Origin: Bacillota bacterium
Lineage (GTDB): Bacteria > Bacillota > Clostridia > Oscillospirales > Oscillospiraceae
Reading direction: 5' to 3'
Length of the DNA: 29,583 bases
Assembly: GCA_023406225.1 (NCBI GenBank)
Contig: JAEXWS010000026.1
Span: forward strand, 1 to 29,583
This document shows, piece after piece, positions 7,737-14,962 of the stretch (position 1 is its first letter; the number at the start of each line of letters is the position of its first letter). The notes below the pieces were generated by a model that did no database searches, was not told the DNA's origin, and saw only the letters and a list, made by a program, of their open reading frames with translations. Position numbers and translations under genes: made by a program.

Positions 7737-8399
7737 TCACGCCTTTTGCTCCCGGGTCAGGGCCAGCGCCGCGCAGACCACCTCCGCCGCCCCCGCGTCC
7801 CGCAGGACCCGGGCGCATTCCGAGAGCGTGGCGCCGGTGGTGCAGATATCGTCGATGAGCAGGATGTGCCGCCCCGCTGCCGCCGCCCCGGGCCGCAGCT
7901 CATAGACCCCCAGGACGTTGGCCCTGCGGGCAGCGGCCTCCTGCACAGTGGACTGGGCGGCGTTGTGCACGGTCTTGCGCAGCAGCGCGGCCGGCTCCGC
8001 GTCCCAGACCCGGCAGGCCGCCCGGGCCAGCAGCTCCGCCTGGTCGTAGCCCCGTTTCCGAAGCCGCCTGCGGCTCACCGGGACCCAGGTGACCACGTCG
8101 AACTCCCCGGAAAACCGCTCCGCCGCGCATTGGGCCACCAGCGGCCCCAGCGCCCGCGCCGCGCCGGAGGCCCCCTGGAACTTGAAGCGCAGAACGCCCG
8201 CCCGGGCCGGGTCCTCGTACCACAGCGGCGCGGCGCACCGCAGTCCGCCGGAGAGCGTGCGAAGGCCCTCCCGCTCCCCGGTCCAGGGCAGGGCCTTTTC
8301 GCAGGCCGGACAGAGCCCCGGCCTGTCCAGCACCCTGCCGCAGAAGGGGCACTTGGGCGGGAACAGCAGGTCCAGAACGCGGTCCAACGCGCCCCTCAT
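7737..8399 (-). CDS. comFC: ComF family competence/phosphoribosyltransferase-like protein
   Basis: ComFC homologue, a cytosolic protein needed for DNA uptake in transformable Gram-positives. The 220-residue length is typical. A four-cysteine zinc site is at the N-terminus (CPFC, Cys17 and Cys20; CPAC, Cys30 and Cys33). The C-terminal half has the phosphoribosyltransferase motif ILLIDDICTTGATL (Asp183, Asp184) and the family segment RRLRKRGYDQAELLAR. Its ATG overlaps the stop of the upstream xre gene as ATGA (8396-8399), so the two are translationally coupled. The ComFA helicase that pairs with it elsewhere is absent from this window. Confidence 0.92.
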   Translation of the reverse strand: MRGALDRVLDLLFPPKCPFCGRVLDRPGLCPACEKALPWTGEREGLRTLSGGLRCAAPLWYEDPARAGVLRFKFQGASGAARALGPLVAQCAAERFSGEFDVVTWVPVSRRRLRKRGYDQAELLARAACRVWDAEPAALLRKTVHNAAQSTVQEAAARRANVLGVYELRPGAAAAGRHILLIDDICTTGATLSECARVLRDAGAAEVVCAALALTREQKA

Positions 8400-8644
8400 T
8401 TCCGTTTCCGGGAATAGGGGGCCGGCTCGTCCGTGAGGCCCACCAGGTAATCCACGCTGACCTTGTAGTATTCGGCCAGCTTCACCACCGCGTCCAGCGG
8501 ATAATTGACCACGCCGATCTCATATTGGGAATAGGTGTTTTGCTTGATATTCAGAATCTCAGCGATTTGCTCCTGGGTCAGGCCGCGGTCTATGCGAAGA
8601 TCCCGGATCCGCCCATATTTCAAAATTTCAGTTCTCAACTGCAT
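8396..8644 (-). CDS. XRE-family HTH regulator coupled to comFC
   Basis: An 82-residue single-domain DNA-binding protein. The helix-turn-helix lies in IDRGLTQEQIAEILNIKQNTYSQYEIG (residues about 19-45), with the typical XRE tail LAEYYKVSVDYLVGLTDEP. The start is ATG at 8644, directly preceded by AGGTG; a GTG at 8647 is the alternative. Either gives a very short leader from the predicted promoter (-10 at 8656-8661). Coupled by ATGA overlap to comFC. Repeated dyads upstream (8665-8679 and 8691-8705) are good candidates for its own operator, implying autoregulation and control of comFC. The inducing signal is unknown. Confidence 0.9.
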   Translation of the reverse strand: MQLRTEILKYGRIRDLRIDRGLTQEQIAEILNIKQNTYSQYEIGVVNYPLDAVVKLAEYYKVSVDYLVGLTDEPAPYSRKRK

Positions 8645-8649
8645 CACCT

Positions 8650-8705
8650 ATCTGCAGTATAAAAATCTGAAATCAAGATATTCACCGTTTATCTGAAATG
8701 CAGAT
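8650..8705 (-). promoter_or_regulatory. Promoter and candidate operators of xre-comFC
   Basis: On the minus strand TATACT (plus 8656-8661) is a good -10 with only a weak -35. Two related dyads flank it: ATCTGAAATCAAGAT (8665-8679) and the perfect ATCTGAAATGCAGAT (8691-8705), 26 bp apart. A third half-site ATCTG is at 8650-8654. The arrangement is typical of XRE autoregulation. Confidence 0.6.
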
Positions 8706-8913
8706 ATTTCCTGCATTTTAAAAGACCGCGCCAAGTTCCGCGCCGCTCCCTATGGGGACGCAGGCCGGGGTCCGCAGACGGCGGAATCCGCGCGGCGCGC
8801 ATCCCTTTCCCGGCGGAGAACGGAGCCCCCTGCATGGACGCGCGGAGCGGGAAGCTAGGAACGAAGCGCAGGCTCCTTCGGCGGCAGAGGGGCGGACCCT
8901 TGCCCGGGCGCAA
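8706..8913. other. Intergenic stretch with no recognised gene
   Basis: A GC-rich segment between the xre operators and the hairpin at 8914. I see open frames but no ribosome site, known protein family or clear repeat. It contains short inverted repeats only. It may be decayed sequence carried with the neighbouring repeat. Confidence 0.4.
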
Positions 8914-8940
8914 AAAGGACCGGCCCTGCGCCGGTCCTTT
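8914..8940 (-). terminator. Distal terminator beyond repeat family 2, copy A
   Basis: Perfect 11-bp stem AAAGGACCGGC and GCCGGTCCTTT with loop CCTGC. Read on the minus strand it ends in TTTTT. It is a direct duplicate, with one base difference, of the hairpin at 9143-9169 on the other side of the repeat. Confidence 0.75.
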
Positions 8941-8941
8941 G

Positions 8942-9141
8942 AGGCTGTCGAAAAAGTGCCTTCGGCGCTTTTTCGAGCAGGCTGCGGCCCGTCGCGCGCA
9001 CTCGCTGTCCGCTGTAAGCGAACAGTTCGCACACTTACGGACCGAGATGTATGTTCTCCGACGCGCATGTCGCCGGAGAACATGGATTTCATTTTCTTCG
9101 CGCCTCCGGGCGCAAACTCTGCGAGGCTTTTTCCACAGGCT
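8942..9141 (-). repeat. Repeat family 2, copy A (about 200 bp, MITE-like)
   Basis: Bounded by imperfect inverted ends: AGGCTGTCGAAAAAG at the low-coordinate end, and AGCCTGTGGAAAAAG read from the other end. Inside are a terminator-like hairpin (8949-8975, GCGCTTTTTCG arm), a CTGTCCGCT hairpin, an ATGTTCTCCG hairpin and a GCGCC/GGCGC hairpin. Copies B and C elsewhere in the window look about 90 percent identical by eye. The sense strand is given as that of the upstream gene recD2. No transposase is encoded. Confidence 0.85.
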
Positions 9142-9142
9142 G

Positions 9143-9169
9143 AAAGGACCGGCCCTGCGCCGCTCCTTT
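9143..9169 (-). terminator. Proximal terminator hairpin of recD2
   Basis: Stem AAAGGACCGGC and GCCGCTCCTTT with loop CCTGC and one mismatch, touching the recD2 stop codon. Only a short T run follows on the minus strand before repeat copy A. Confidence 0.65.
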
Positions 9170-11382
9170 CATTCCTTTTCCGGCGCGGGATGCGCCAATC
9201 TCCACCGCAGGCCCGAGTAGCGCCTCTGCTGGCGGTCGTTGGCCGCCATGGCCCGGATGGCCGCGTCGTCCCCCACCACGATCAAAAGCTCCCGCGCCCG
9301 GGTCAGGGCGGTGTACAGCACGCCCCGGACCATCAGCGACTGGGCGGCGGGCATGGCGGCCAGCACCACGGCCCGGTACTCGCTGCCCTGGGCCTTGTGG
9401 ACCGTCATGGCGTAAGCCAGGTCCACCTCGCTCAGCATCTCCGCCGTGTAGGTGGCGCGGCGGTCCTCAAACTGCACCTCCAGCCATTCGCCGGAGGGGT
9501 CGATGGCCGTGATCTTCCCCACGTCGCCGTTGAACATGCCCGTGCCCACGGCGCCGTCGGCCTTCTCCCACACCACGTCGTAATCGTTCCGGGTCTGCAT
9601 GATCCGGTCCCCCTCCCGGAACAGCCGCTCGCCCCACAAAAGCTCCCGCTTGTCTGGGGCCTTGGGATTCAGGGCCGCCTGAAGGCAGCGGTTCAGATTC
9701 ACAGTGCCGGAGGGGCCCTTCCGGGTGGGGCTCAGCACCTGGATCTGGTCGGCGGGAACGCCCATCCGCTCCGGCAGGCGCTGTTTGCAGAGCTCTACCA
9801 CCGTGGAGACGGTCCGCTCCGCGTCCCGGCGGCAGAGGAAGAAAAAGTCCCCCTGGTCGTTGGTGAGCTGGGGCGGCTCCCCCAGATTCACCGCGTGGGC
9901 GTTGCGGACGATGGCGGACCGCTCCGCCTGCCGGAACACCTCCCGCAGGAAAACCGTCTCCACCCGGCCGCTGCGGATCAAATCGGAGAACACGTTCCCC
10001 GCCCCCACGGAGGGAAGCTGGTCCGCGTCCCCCACCAGCACCAGCCGGGTCCCGGGCCGCAGGGCCCGGAGCAGGGCGGAAAACAGCGGCAGATCCACCA
10101 TGCTCATCTCGTCCACGATCACCGCGTCCGCCTCAATGGGCTCCTTCTCCGTCTTGGTGAAGGCCGCCTGCCCGGTGGCGTCGTTCCAGCTCATCCCCAG
10201 AAGGCGGTGGACCGTCTGGGCCTCCATGCCCGTCAGCTCGCTCATGCGCTTGGCCGCCCGGCCCGTGGGGGCGGCCAGCACGATGTCCAGCCCCATCTTG
10301 CGAAGCAGCGCCACGATGCCCCGGACGGTGGTGGTCTTGCCGGTGCCGGGGCCTCCGGTGAGGATGAGCACCCCGGTCCGGGCCGCCAGCTCCACCGCCT
10401 GGCGCTGCTGGGGCGCGTAAGTGATGCCCTGTTCCCGCTGGATCTCCTCCACGGTCCCGGCGGCCTGGCGGCTCTCGTCCGCATCCGCCGCCAGCAGGGC
10501 GTTCATCCGCGCCGCCGCCGTGGCCTCCGCCTCCCAAAGCCGCCTAAGGTAGCACGCGTCCACGTTCGCCACCCGCTCCAGCACCACCGCCCGCCGCTGG
10601 ATCAGCCCGTCCAGCGCCCGCTCGGCCAGGTCCGCCCCGCAGCCCAGAAGCTGGGCCGTGGCGGCGGTGAGCTTGTCCCGGGGGAGAAAAACGTGGCCGT
10701 TGCGCTCGTTATGGTCCAGCTCAAAGAGCACCGCCGCCTGGAGCCGCTCGTCCCCCTCCGGGTCCAGGCCGATGGAGAGGGCGATGGCGTCGGTGACGGA
10801 GAACTCCACGCCGCAGAGGTCGCCGGAAAGCAGGTACGGATTCGCCCGCACCCGCTCCAGCGCCCCGTCGCCGTACTGCCGCCGCAGGGGCATGGCCAAG
10901 ACCGGCGGCAGCTCGTACCGGGCCAGAAACTCCATCAGCCGCCGCAGGCCCATGTGCTGCCTGAACCCCTCCGCGATCTCCCGGGCCTTCCGGGCGGTCA
11001 CGCCCTTGAGGGCGGCAAGGCGCTCCGGCTCCCGCTCCAGGATATCCAGGGTCTCCACGCCGAAGCGGTCCACGATGCGCCGGGCGGTGGCGGGGCCCAC
11101 GCCCCTGCACACGCCGGAGGCGAGATAGCTGAAGATCTCCTCCTCGTCCTCCGGCAGGCTCCGTTCCAGCTCCACCGCCCGGAGCTGCTCCCCGTGCTGG
11201 GGATGCGTCTCCAGCACGCCGGAGACGGTCAGATGCTCTCCCGGCGCGGCGCAGGGGATGCACCCGACCACCGTGACCACCTCCCCCTCCTCCGTGAGGA
11301 GGCGGAGGACCGTATAGCCGTTTTCGGCGTTTTGAAAAATGATGCTATGTACGGTGCCCTCGCAGGCGGTCACGTCTTCCAT
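9169..11382 (-). CDS. recD2: ATP-dependent DNA helicase RecD2
   Basis: A 737-residue 5'-3' superfamily 1B helicase acting in DNA repair and replication-fork maintenance, without RecB or RecC. The N-terminal extension (about 1-320) has an OB-like start and helix-hairpin-helix region (GVGPATARRIVDRFG). Helicase motifs follow: Walker A LTGGPGTGKTT (343-351), Walker B VIVDEMSMVD (Asp424, Glu425), LVGDADQLPSVGAGNV, the SH3-like insert with MFNGDVGKI, then TVHKAQGSEY and YTALTRAR. Family length is about 730-860. The ATG at 11382 follows GAGGAAGAG. It lies 18 bp after a small membrane-protein gene and appears to be the last gene of an xre-led operon. Confidence 0.96.
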   Translation of the reverse strand: MEDVTACEGTVHSIIFQNAENGYTVLRLLTEEGEVVTVVGCIPCAAPGEHLTVSGVLETHPQHGEQLRAVELERSLPEDEEEIFSYLASGVCRGVGPATARRIVDRFGVETLDILEREPERLAALKGVTARKAREIAEGFRQHMGLRRLMEFLARYELPPVLAMPLRRQYGDGALERVRANPYLLSGDLCGVEFSVTDAIALSIGLDPEGDERLQAAVLFELDHNERNGHVFLPRDKLTAATAQLLGCGADLAERALDGLIQRRAVVLERVANVDACYLRRLWEAEATAAARMNALLAADADESRQAAGTVEEIQREQGITYAPQQRQAVELAARTGVLILTGGPGTGKTTTVRGIVALLRKMGLDIVLAAPTGRAAKRMSELTGMEAQTVHRLLGMSWNDATGQAAFTKTEKEPIEADAVIVDEMSMVDLPLFSALLRALRPGTRLVLVGDADQLPSVGAGNVFSDLIRSGRVETVFLREVFRQAERSAIVRNAHAVNLGEPPQLTNDQGDFFFLCRRDAERTVSTVVELCKQRLPERMGVPADQIQVLSPTRKGPSGTVNLNRCLQAALNPKAPDKRELLWGERLFREGDRIMQTRNDYDVVWEKADGAVGTGMFNGDVGKITAIDPSGEWLEVQFEDRRATYTAEMLSEVDLAYAMTVHKAQGSEYRAVVLAAMPAAQSLMVRGVLYTALTRARELLIVVGDDAAIRAMAANDRQQRRYSGLRWRLAHPAPEKE

Positions 11383-11400
11383 GCTCTTCCTCTTCCGGGG

Positions 11401-11727
11401 TCACTCCCCCATTTGATACGCCATTCCCTCGGCCAGGACCACGTTTTCCTCCCGGTCCGCGAGAAACTGCGCCAGCGCCCGGGCCTCGCCGGTCATGCCG
11501 CAGTCCGCCAGCACGATCCGCGCCCCGGGCAGGCGGCCGCGCGCCCGGCGCAGCTCCCGCACGTCGGCCTCCATGGCGGGCGCGTCGCCCCGGAGGGGCA
11601 GCACCAGCAGAAGGCCGGGGACCACGGGCCGTCCGGCGTGCAGAAACGCCCCCGCCACCAGCCAGACGATGGCCGTCAGGCCGACGGCGGAGAGAAATGC
11701 GATCACTCCGTCCTGTAGCAATACCAT
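11401..11727 (-). CDS. Small membrane protein of unknown function
   Basis: A 108-residue protein I do not recognise. Residues 1-50 are strongly hydrophobic (two possible helices: FLSAVGLTAIVWLVAGAFL, then VVPGLLLVLPL). A soluble C-terminal half follows, with VRELRRARGRLPGARIVLADCGMTGEA and an acidic end. The ATG at 11727 is chosen for AGGTG six bases upstream; a longer frame runs into the xre gene. It lies between xre (43 bp gap) and recD2 (18 bp gap) on the same strand, so it is probably in their operon. No function is proposed. Confidence 0.75.
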   Translation of the reverse strand: MVLLQDGVIAFLSAVGLTAIVWLVAGAFLHAGRPVVPGLLLVLPLRGDAPAMEADVRELRRARGRLPGARIVLADCGMTGEARALAQFLADREENVVLAEGMAYQMGE

Positions 11728-11770
11728 CCCAATCACCTCGGGATAGTCTATGCGGAAGGGGCGCGGCGCG

Positions 11771-11977
11771 TCACCGCACGTTGCTCCGGCCCACCAGATA
11801 GTCGATGGAGACGCCGAAGTGGTCCGCCAGCTTCCAGGCGTTTTCCAGGCTCGGCAAATGCGCGCCTGATTCAAAAAATTGATAATGCCGCTCATTGAGG
11901 CCCACCGCCTCTGCAACACATTTTTGCGTCTCGTGCCGCTCAGCGCGCAGGCTTCGCAGTCGTTCTTTTATTTTCAT
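11771..11977 (-). CDS. XRE-family HTH regulator upstream of recD2
   Basis: A 68-residue single-domain repressor-like protein. The helix-turn-helix falls in RHETQKCVAEAVGLNERHYQFFESG (about 14-38), with the common XRE tail LADHFGVSIDYLVGRS. The ATG at 11977 follows GAGGG at 6 bases. It heads the minus-strand order xre, membrane protein, recD2. The 82-bp gap to the divergent small gene contains two matching dyads of form CACGA-N8-TCGT, so it probably controls both directions. It resembles the xre upstream of comFC in tail sequence and size but not in the recognition helix. Confidence 0.9.
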   Translation of the reverse strand: MKIKERLRSLRAERHETQKCVAEAVGLNERHYQFFESGAHLPSLENAWKLADHFGVSIDYLVGRSNVR

Positions 11978-11987
11978 ACCGTCCCTC

Positions 11988-12042
11988 TTGACACGAGCAT
12001 TTTATCGTGATATGTTGATAGAAACACGAAACAAATATCGTT
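11988..12042 (+). promoter_or_regulatory. Promoter and paired operators between xre and small gene
   Basis: TTGACA (11988-11993), a 17-bp spacer and TATGTT (12011-12016) form a promoter for the 69-codon gene. The dyad CACGAGCATTTTATCGTG (11992-12009) fills the spacer. A second copy of the pattern, CACGA-N8-TCGTT, lies at 12025-12042. They are 33 bp apart, about three helix turns. On the minus strand TAAAAT (plus 11999-12004) could be the -10 for xre. Confidence 0.65.
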
Positions 12043-12059
12043 TTGAAAGGTCGTGCAAC

Positions 12060-12269
12060 ATGTCTGATTTCATGAAATGGCTCTACGCCGTCTACATCCG
12101 GCCCCAATTGGAGGCCGCGCCCCGGGAAGAATACGAAATGCATCTGGACCTGATGGAAAACGAGCTGGGGCCCCACGCCCGGGACAGTTATGAAAAGGTC
12201 CGGGAGCGCGCCGCGATCCATGCCTTTTTGCTGGGCCTGCGCACCGGCCGGGGCCTGCCCCGGGACTGA
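12060..12269 (+). CDS. Small protein of unknown function, divergent from xre
   Basis: A 69-residue protein I do not recognise. It starts MSDFMKWLYAVYIRPQLE, then an acidic, probably helical section (REEYEMHLDLMENELGPHARDSYEKVRERAA) and ends basic. There is no signal peptide or clear membrane segment. The ATG at 12060 has AAAGG about 10 bases upstream and a strong promoter 44 bp upstream. A longer frame from 11895 would overlap the divergent xre and is rejected. It ends 2 bp before the convergent ybeY stop. Its promoter holds the xre dyads, so it is probably a target of that regulator. Confidence 0.7.
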   Translation: MSDFMKWLYAVYIRPQLEAAPREEYEMHLDLMENELGPHARDSYEKVRERAAIHAFLLGLRTGRGLPRD

Positions 12270-12271
12270 GT

Positions 12272-12766
12272 TCACCGCCCGATACCCGCTTCCGCCAATA
12301 TGGCCTCTTCCCGGGCCCGCATCCGGGCCTTTTCCTCCCCCTCGTCCAGATGGTCGTATCCCAGAAGATGGAGCACGGAGTGGACCACCAGGTAACTGAG
12401 CTCCCGCCGCTTCCCATGCCCGTACTCCTTGGCCTGGGCGGCCACATGCTCCATGGAGATCACCATGTCCCCCAGGGGCACCAGCCCGGTGCCGATGTCC
12501 GCGTCCTCCGCCCCCGGCAGCTCACCGGGGACAAGGTCGAACTCCGGAAAGCTCAAAACATCCGTGGACCGGTCCACGCCCCGCATGTCCCGGTTCACGG
12601 CGCGGATGCCCGCGTCGCCGGTCAGCAGCACGTCCACCTCGCAGGGGAAGTCCACCCCCTCCGCGGCCAGGGCCGTGCGGACGACTCTGCGGATCAGGGC
12701 GCAGTTGCCCTCGCTGGCCGCGCCGGGCACGTCGGCGGTGACGGGGATATAATGCCGCTTCGCCAT
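12272..12766 (-). CDS. ybeY: Endoribonuclease YbeY, rRNA maturation factor
   Basis: Single-strand endoribonuclease that helps process the 16S rRNA 3' end and ribosome quality control. The 164-residue product has the zinc motif VVHSVLHLLGYDH (His129, His133, His139), and upstream the family segments NRDMRGVDRSTDVLSFP and LGDMVIS. The ATG at 12766 lies one base after the phoH stop, so translation is probably coupled; a longer frame inside phoH is rejected. It closes the yqfC-yqfD-phoH-ybeY series. The dgkA, cdd and era genes that often follow are not here. Confidence 0.95.
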   Translation of the reverse strand: MAKRHYIPVTADVPGAASEGNCALIRRVVRTALAAEGVDFPCEVDVLLTGDAGIRAVNRDMRGVDRSTDVLSFPEFDLVPGELPGAEDADIGTGLVPLGDMVISMEHVAAQAKEYGHGKRRELSYLVVHSVLHLLGYDHLDEGEEKARMRAREEAILAEAGIGR

Positions 12767-12767
12767 C

Positions 12768-13736
12768 TTACCGCCGCCCCTTTCCGCCGCTTTTGGCCTG
12801 CTCATACTCCTCATACGCCTTCACGATCCGCTGGACCATCACATGGCGCACCACGTCCGCGTTGGTCAGCTCGCAGATGCCCACGCCCTCCACGCGGCCC
12901 AGCACCCGCATGGCCTCCCTGAGGCCGGAGGTCTTGTCCGCGGGCAGGTCGATCTGGGTCACGTCGCCGGTGATGACGATCTTGGACCCGAAGCCCAGCC
13001 GGGTCAAAAACATCTTCATCTGCTCCCGGGAGGTGTTCTGGGCCTCGTCCAGGATAATAAAGCTGTCGTCCAGGGTCCTTCCCCGCATATAGGCCAGGGG
13101 CGCCACCTCGATGTTGCCCCGCTCCAGGTATTTCTGGTACGTCTCCGCCCCCAGCATGTCGAACAGCGCGTCATACAGCGGGCGCAGATAGGGGTCCACC
13201 TTGCTTTGCAGGTCCCCCGGCAGAAAGCCCAGCCGCTCCCCCGCCTCCACCGCCGGGCGGGTGAGAATGATGCGGTTCACCTGCTTGTCCCGGAAGGCGG
13301 CCACGGCGGCGGCCACGGCCAGATAGGTCTTGCCGGTGCCCGCCGGGCCCACGCCGATGGTGACCGTGTTTTTCAGCACGGACTTCATATATTCCTTCTG
13401 GCCGATGGTCTTGGGCTTCACCGGGCGGCCCTTGGCGGTGATGCACAGCACGTCGCCGGTGAGCTCCGTGATCTGCTCCTCCTTCCCGCTGCGCACCAAT
13501 CCGATGACGTAGCGCACGTTCTGCTCCCCGATGGCCTCCCCCCGGGAGGACAGGGTCAAAAGGGCCTGGATGGCCTTGCAGGCCAGCATGGTGTCCTCCC
13601 CCTCCACCCGAAGCTCGCCGTCCCGGTTCACCACGGTCACGGAAAACTCCTGCTCCAGCAGCCGGATGTTCTCATCAAAAGAGCCGAAGATGTTCACGGC
13701 CTGTTCCAGCCGTTCAATGCTGATCCTCTGTTCCAA
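12768..13736 (-). CDS. phoH: PhoH-like ATPase
   Basis: A cytoplasmic P-loop ATPase, probably acting in RNA metabolism with YbeY. The N-terminal region (EQRISIERLEQAVNIFGSFDENI) is a KH-like segment. The ATPase core has GVGPAGTGKT, then the conserved RPAVEAGERLGFLPGDLQ-type region, IILDEAQNTS and ITGDVTQIDLP. A TTG at 13736 is chosen because GAGGAG lies 7 bases before it, giving 322 residues and a family-like N-terminus. An ATG at 13775 would overlap yqfD by 17 bp without a ribosome site. In B. subtilis yqfF lies between phoH and ybeY; it is absent here. Confidence 0.94.
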   Translation of the reverse strand: MEQRISIERLEQAVNIFGSFDENIRLLEQEFSVTVVNRDGELRVEGEDTMLACKAIQALLTLSSRGEAIGEQNVRYVIGLVRSGKEEQITELTGDVLCITAKGRPVKPKTIGQKEYMKSVLKNTVTIGVGPAGTGKTYLAVAAAVAAFRDKQVNRIILTRPAVEAGERLGFLPGDLQSKVDPYLRPLYDALFDMLGAETYQKYLERGNIEVAPLAYMRGRTLDDSFIILDEAQNTSREQMKMFLTRLGFGSKIVITGDVTQIDLPADKTSGLREAMRVLGRVEGVGICELTNADVVRHVMVQRIVKAYEEYEQAKSGGKGRR

Positions 13737-13758
13737 AAAATCACTCCTCAATCGGGCG

Positions 13759-14961
13759 TCAGCCGTCCGGTTCATTGGTATTCGTATAGATGGGGGCGAT
13801 CCGCCCGATCTCCTCCTCGCACTCCGCCGCCAGGGTCACCAGCAGGGCGCCGCCCTTTTGCCGGGTGGTGCAGAGGGTGGACTTCACCACCCCGTGGGGG
13901 TCCACCAGGGTATGGAGATAATCGGTGAGGAGCCGCTCCCCCGCGGCCTCCGCCTGGGCGGCCGCCGCCTCGCCCGGCGCCGTCTCGTAAAACCGGCAGG
14001 TCTCCGTCACGGCGGTAACGGGCAGCCGCAGCCCGAAGAGGGACCAGGGCCGCCTGACGGTTATTTTATCATATTCCGCCCCTTCGATGCTACTGTTTGA
14101 GAAGAATTTTACCCGGTGTGTGCCGAACACCAGGGAAAAAAACGTCTTTTCCTCGCCGGTGTACTGTTTTTGCCGGATCTCCAGGGGCATGGCGGCGGTG
14201 AGGGAATACCAGGTCCGGGCCGTCACGGACCCCCGGCCCGCCAGGATGCGGGCGCCGAAGGTCTCCGTGTCCTCCACGCCGGAGATCAGGATCTGCCCCG
14301 CCTCCACGGAGGTCCCGGGCAGGGCGCAGGTGACGCCCTCCAGCGCCTGGACCCGGAGCACCAGGCCGTCCCGCCGGGCCACCAGGTTGGACGGCGTCCG
14401 CTCGTCCACCCGCTCCGGCGCGCGCACCCGCTCCCGCACTTGGACGTAAGCCTTGCAGCCGGACACGTTCACGCTGATCCAGCTCAGCTCCGGCACGTCC
14501 AGCAGCACGTGGTTGCGGATATCCTCCCCGTCCAGGGAGAAGCCGAAGGTGCCGATATGCACGTCGTTTTTCTGGAGAGCCCGCAGAATCTCCTCCTGGG
14601 TGACCGTCTCGTTCCCCTCCACCACAAAGTCCCAGATGAAGAAGGAGCCGAAAAACAGCGCCCCGGCGCAAAGGGCCAGCCCCGCCAGAAGCACATGCCG
14701 CCGCCGAAAGCGGCCCAGGAAGAAGGGCACGCCCTCCTTCCGGATCACCGTCAGGGTGCAGTCCAGATTTTTCACCGCCCTGCGCAGGGCGTAAAAGTCC
14801 CTCCGGCTGAGGCGGCAGGTAAAGGCCGTCTGGGATTCCCACTCCAGGTCCCAGAAGGCCAGCCCCCGGGCGCCGCACAGGTTCAGCACCCGCTCCGGGA
14901 ATACGGTCTCCACCCGCACCCGGGCCTGGCCCTGGAGGCGGTTGACGATCTGATTCAGCAT
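13759..14961 (-). CDS. yqfD: Sporulation protein YqfD
   Basis: Mother-cell sporulation membrane protein; it is made under sigma-E in B. subtilis. The 400-residue length is typical. One clear membrane segment lies near residues 89-110 (RRRHVLLAGLALCAGALFFGSFFIW). It is followed by the POTRA-like region VEGNETVTQEEILRAL and VNVSGCKAYVQVRER. The C-terminal part ends in an acidic ECEEEIG segment. The ATG at 14961 is one base after the yqfC stop, implying coupling. Its exact role is not known. Confidence 0.92.
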   Translation of the reverse strand: MLNQIVNRLQGQARVRVETVFPERVLNLCGARGLAFWDLEWESQTAFTCRLSRRDFYALRRAVKNLDCTLTVIRKEGVPFFLGRFRRRHVLLAGLALCAGALFFGSFFIWDFVVEGNETVTQEEILRALQKNDVHIGTFGFSLDGEDIRNHVLLDVPELSWISVNVSGCKAYVQVRERVRAPERVDERTPSNLVARRDGLVLRVQALEGVTCALPGTSVEAGQILISGVEDTETFGARILAGRGSVTARTWYSLTAAMPLEIRQKQYTGEEKTFFSLVFGTHRVKFFSNSSIEGAEYDKITVRRPWSLFGLRLPVTAVTETCRFYETAPGEAAAAQAEAAGERLLTDYLHTLVDPHGVVKSTLCTTRQKGGALLVTLAAECEEEIGRIAPIYTNTNEPDG

Positions 14962-14962
14962 C

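Noticed and set aside
8847..9092. A conserved open frame across the three family 2 copies (segment like GEHTSRSVSVRTVRLQRTA) that could be a small protein
   Set aside because: The frame has no ribosome site and no consistent start or stop. It runs out into different flanking sequence in each copy, and its conservation is explained by DNA-level identity of the repeat in a GC-rich genome.
8752..11718. A 988-codon plus-strand frame covering recD2
   Set aside because: Antisense shadow of recD2: low-complexity His/Gly/Pro/Arg composition, no domain, and the opposite strand has a complete helicase.
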